NCBI GenBank assembly: GCA_041572275.1
Contig: JBFFSQ010000157.1
Span: forward strand, 1-7,089
Source of the DNA: JBFFSQ01 sp041572275
Lineage (GTDB): Bacteria > Pseudomonadota > Gammaproteobacteria > SZUA-229
Direction of reading: 5' to 3'
DNA: 7,089 nucleotides
In this document: in pieces, positions 5,707 through 7,089 of the stretch
Numbering within the stretch: the first letter of the stretch is position 1
How the letters are laid out: the number at the start of each line of letters is the position of its first letter
Notes under the pieces: model-generated
Told to the model about the DNA's origin: nothing
Databases searched by the model: none
What the model saw: the letters and a program-made list of their open reading frames with translations, nothing else
Made by a program: the position numbers and the translations under genes

Positions 5707-5737
5707 AAGCCTTTTTTAACCTCAGCCTGATCTGCAC

Positions 5738-6622
5738 ATGACTAGCATACATACCAGCAAACTCAGTGGCCTTAAATTGCTCCATCAGGGCAAGGTCCGT
5801 GACAATTATGACATTGACGATAAACATATGCTGATTGTCACCACCGACCGTATTTCCGCTTTCGACGTCATCATGCCGACACCGGTGCCTGAAAAAGGCG
5901 CCATCCTCACTGAGGTCACCCGTTTCTGGCTGAATAAGTTACACCATATCATTCCCAACCAGCTGAGTGACCTGCCTCTTGAACAGGTTATTCCCGATCC
6001 TGTCGAACGTGAGGCTATTGCCTCCCGCGCCATGGTTGTTAAAAAACTCCGCGCACTGCCTGTAGAAGCTATCGTTCGTGGCTACATCATCGGCTCGGGC
6101 TGGAAGGATTACCAGAACACCGGCTCGATTTGCGGCATCAAGCTGCCAGAAGGTCTGCAACTGGCCGATAAATTACCTGAACCTATCTTCACACCGTCCA
6201 GTAAGGCGGCAGTTGGCGAGCATGATGAAAACATCGATTTTGACAAGACCGTCGAACTTCTCGGTGCCGATATTGCCACTCAGGTTCGCGATGCCAGCTT
6301 GCGCCTGTACAAAGAAGCCGCCGATTACGCATTAGAGCGAGGCATTATCATCGCGGATACTAAATTTGAATTTGGCCTTGATGACAATGACCAGCTGGTA
6401 CTCATCGACGAAGTCCTTACCCCGGACTCCTCCCGTTTCTGGCCTGCTGACCAGTATCAGCCCGGCAGCAGCCCGGCCAGCTTTGACAAACAGTTCGTGC
6501 GTGACTACCTGGAAACCCTGGACTGGGACAAAACCGCCCCCGGCCCAGAATTACCGGATGAGATCATCCAGAAAACCAGTGAAAAGTATCGCGAAGCGCT
6601 GGAAAGGCTAACGAAGTCATAA
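5738..6622 (+). CDS. purC: Phosphoribosylaminoimidazole-succinocarboxamide synthase (SAICAR synthetase)
   Basis: PurC joins CAIR and aspartate, using ATP, to form SAICAR in de novo purine synthesis; it is a soluble cytoplasmic enzyme. The 294-residue length and motifs fit the longer form also seen in fungal Ade1, rather than the roughly 240-residue E. coli type. Visible motifs in order are QGKVRDNYD (17-25) for nucleotide binding, TTDRISAFD (35-43), LPVEAIVRGYIIGSGWKDY (107-125) matching the first family signature region, IIIADTKFEFG (203-213) matching the second signature, and DEVLTPDSSRFW (224-235). The ATG at 5738 is the only sensible start because the first motif follows at once, but there is no clear Shine-Dalgarno in the C-rich stretch before it. 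bioD follows in the same direction 77 bases later. The amidotransferase gene is divergent. Confidence 0.95.
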   Translation: MTSIHTSKLSGLKLLHQGKVRDNYDIDDKHMLIVTTDRISAFDVIMPTPVPEKGAILTEVTRFWLNKLHHIIPNQLSDLPLEQVIPDPVEREAIASRAMVVKKLRALPVEAIVRGYIIGSGWKDYQNTGSICGIKLPEGLQLADKLPEPIFTPSSKAAVGEHDENIDFDKTVELLGADIATQVRDASLRLYKEAADYALERGIIIADTKFEFGLDDNDQLVLIDEVLTPDSSRFWPADQYQPGSSPASFDKQFVRDYLETLDWDKTAPGPELPDEIIQKTSEKYREALERLTKS

Positions 6623-6685
6623 GTTTGAAGTTATAAGTCCAAACTCAAACACTAGACCTAGACCTATACTTAAAACTTAAAACTA
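6621..6685. repeat. Long imperfect inverted repeat at the purC-bioD junction
   Basis: AAGTTTGAAGTTATAAGT (6621-6638) is the inverse complement of ACTTAAAACTTAAAACTA (6668-6685) at 15 of 18 positions, with a 29-base loop. It begins inside the purC stop codon. The loop contains TAGACC twice in tandem (6653-6664). It could form an AT-rich stem-loop in the RNA or be a relic of a small repeat. It lacks the GC-rich stem expected of a terminator. Confidence 0.5.
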
Positions 6686-6695
6686 AAAACTTAAA
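6668..6695. repeat. Heptamer tandem repeat (ACTTAAA x4) before bioD
   Basis: Four consecutive 7-base units read ACTTAAA, ACTTAAA, ACTAAAA, ACTTAAA; a fifth partial unit ACT runs into the bioD start region. The array occupies the place where the bioD ribosome binding site should be and contains no Shine-Dalgarno. Copy number could change by replication slippage and alter the spacing upstream of bioD. Confidence 0.7.
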
Positions 6696-6699
6696 ACTC

Positions 6700-7089
6700 A
6701 TGAAAGGCATCTTCGTCACCGGCACCAATACCAGTGTGGGCAAAACCCATATCAGCACGGCCATCGCTCGCACACTGCAGGCGCAGGGTGTGCGTGTAGT
6801 GCCAAGAAAACCGGTCGAATCCGGCTGTCGTCTGGAAGGCAGTGAACTCATCCCCGCTGATGCCGTGGCCCTGAAAAATGCCGCCGGTTATGCCGGCTCA
6901 CTGGCCCAGGTGTGCCCCTACCGGTTTGAGCCACCCATTTCACCCTTACGAGCCGCTCATCTGGCCAACCAGGCCTTGACCACTCGTAATATTGCCCAGG
7001 CCTGTCTGGCCAATGTCGATCAGGACAACGACTTTCTTCTGGTAGAAGGTGCCGGCGGCTTCTATTCCCCGCTCTGTGAAGATGGGCTC
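6700..7089 (+). CDS. bioD: Dethiobiotin synthetase, 3' end beyond the window (partial)
   Basis: BioD closes the ureido ring of biotin: it makes dethiobiotin from 7,8-diaminopelargonic acid, CO2 and ATP in the cytoplasm. The first 130 codons are present and the frame stays open to the right edge, so this is cut by the window, not by mutation. The P-loop GTNTSVGKT spans residues 8-16; GTDT with an acidic residue after it is more usual, so Asn10 and Ser12 are mild departures. Lys37 in RKPVESG matches the conserved substrate lysine, and VEGAGG (115-120) matches the second conserved nucleotide and substrate loop. ATG 6700 must be the start because the first beta strand and P-loop follow directly. 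No Shine-Dalgarno is visible: the upstream 28 bases are AT-rich heptamer repeats. It is co-directional with purC, though the pathways differ. Confidence 0.93.
   Translation, partial: MKGIFVTGTNTSVGKTHISTAIARTLQAQGVRVVPRKPVESGCRLEGSELIPADAVALKNAAGYAGSLAQVCPYRFEPPISPLRAAHLANQALTTRNIAQACLANVDQDNDFLLVEGAGGFYSPLCEDGL

Larger units (their letters stand above)
5293..5737. other. Divergent intergenic region upstream of the amidotransferase gene and purC
   Basis: I see no convincing gene in this 445-base gap. A 49-codon frame from ATG 5514 to TAA 5663 lacks a good ribosome site and runs through the palindromes. The gap carries two perfect palindromes, a direct repeat, a 6-bp inverted repeat CAGGGA/TCCCTG (5384-5389 and 5407-5412) around TCGATCGA, and a candidate purC promoter. 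Its length and structure suggest control signals for both divergent genes. Confidence 0.5.

Noticed and set aside
6645..6851. Minus-strand frame over the purC-bioD junction and bioD start
   Set aside because: It overlaps the clear BioD P-loop coding sequence and a repeat spacer; it has the composition of a shadow frame.

Overview
The window looks like chromosomal DNA from a gammaproteobacterium of moderate GC content. The protein sequences support this: a NasT-type ANTAR regulator, a Tat-exported NrtA, a long-form PurC and a BioD. I cannot name the genus. The layout is compact core metabolism plus an assimilatory-nitrogen uptake cassette, with no transposase, phage or plasmid gene.

Left part (1-4329): a regulator-plus-transporter cassette, all on the + strand. 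A nasT-like gene (65-658) encodes an RNA-binding ANTAR antiterminator. A 360-base control region follows. It holds a textbook NtrC-type 17-bp palindrome (750-766), a second near match (821-837), and a perfect -24 half of a sigma-54 promoter with a degenerate -12 half (872-887). Next come nrtA (periplasmic nitrate-binding protein with a twin-arginine signal), nrtB (permease) and nrtD (single ATPase). Together they form one nitrate-type ABC importer. A strong GC-rich stem-loop between nrtA and nrtB probably keeps the binding protein more abundant than the membrane parts. The expected logic is that NtrC and sigma-54 switch the operon on under nitrogen limitation, while NasT acts on the leader RNA when nitrate is present. 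No nitrate or nitrite reductase gene is in the window.

Middle (4330-5737): the convergent gap after nrtD holds a 135-bp element with 13-bp imperfect terminal inverted repeats and two internal hairpins, resembling a MITE or REP-type genomic repeat. A minus-strand gene follows for a free-standing class I glutamine amidotransferase with a complete Cys-His-Glu triad. A 439-445-base divergent gap separates it from purC. I found no convincing gene in that gap, but it has two perfect short palindromes and a GGTCAT direct repeat that could be operators.

Right part (5738-7089): purC (SAICAR synthetase, purine synthesis) is complete, and bioD (dethiobiotin synthetase) runs off the right edge. Their 77-base junction is unusual: it is made of AT-rich heptamer repeats that also form a long imperfect inverted repeat, and it leaves bioD without a visible Shine-Dalgarno sequence.

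I did not find a wholly new system. The most interesting material is regulatory: the layered control of the nrt operon, the repeat element, the palindromes upstream of purC, and the purC-bioD junction.
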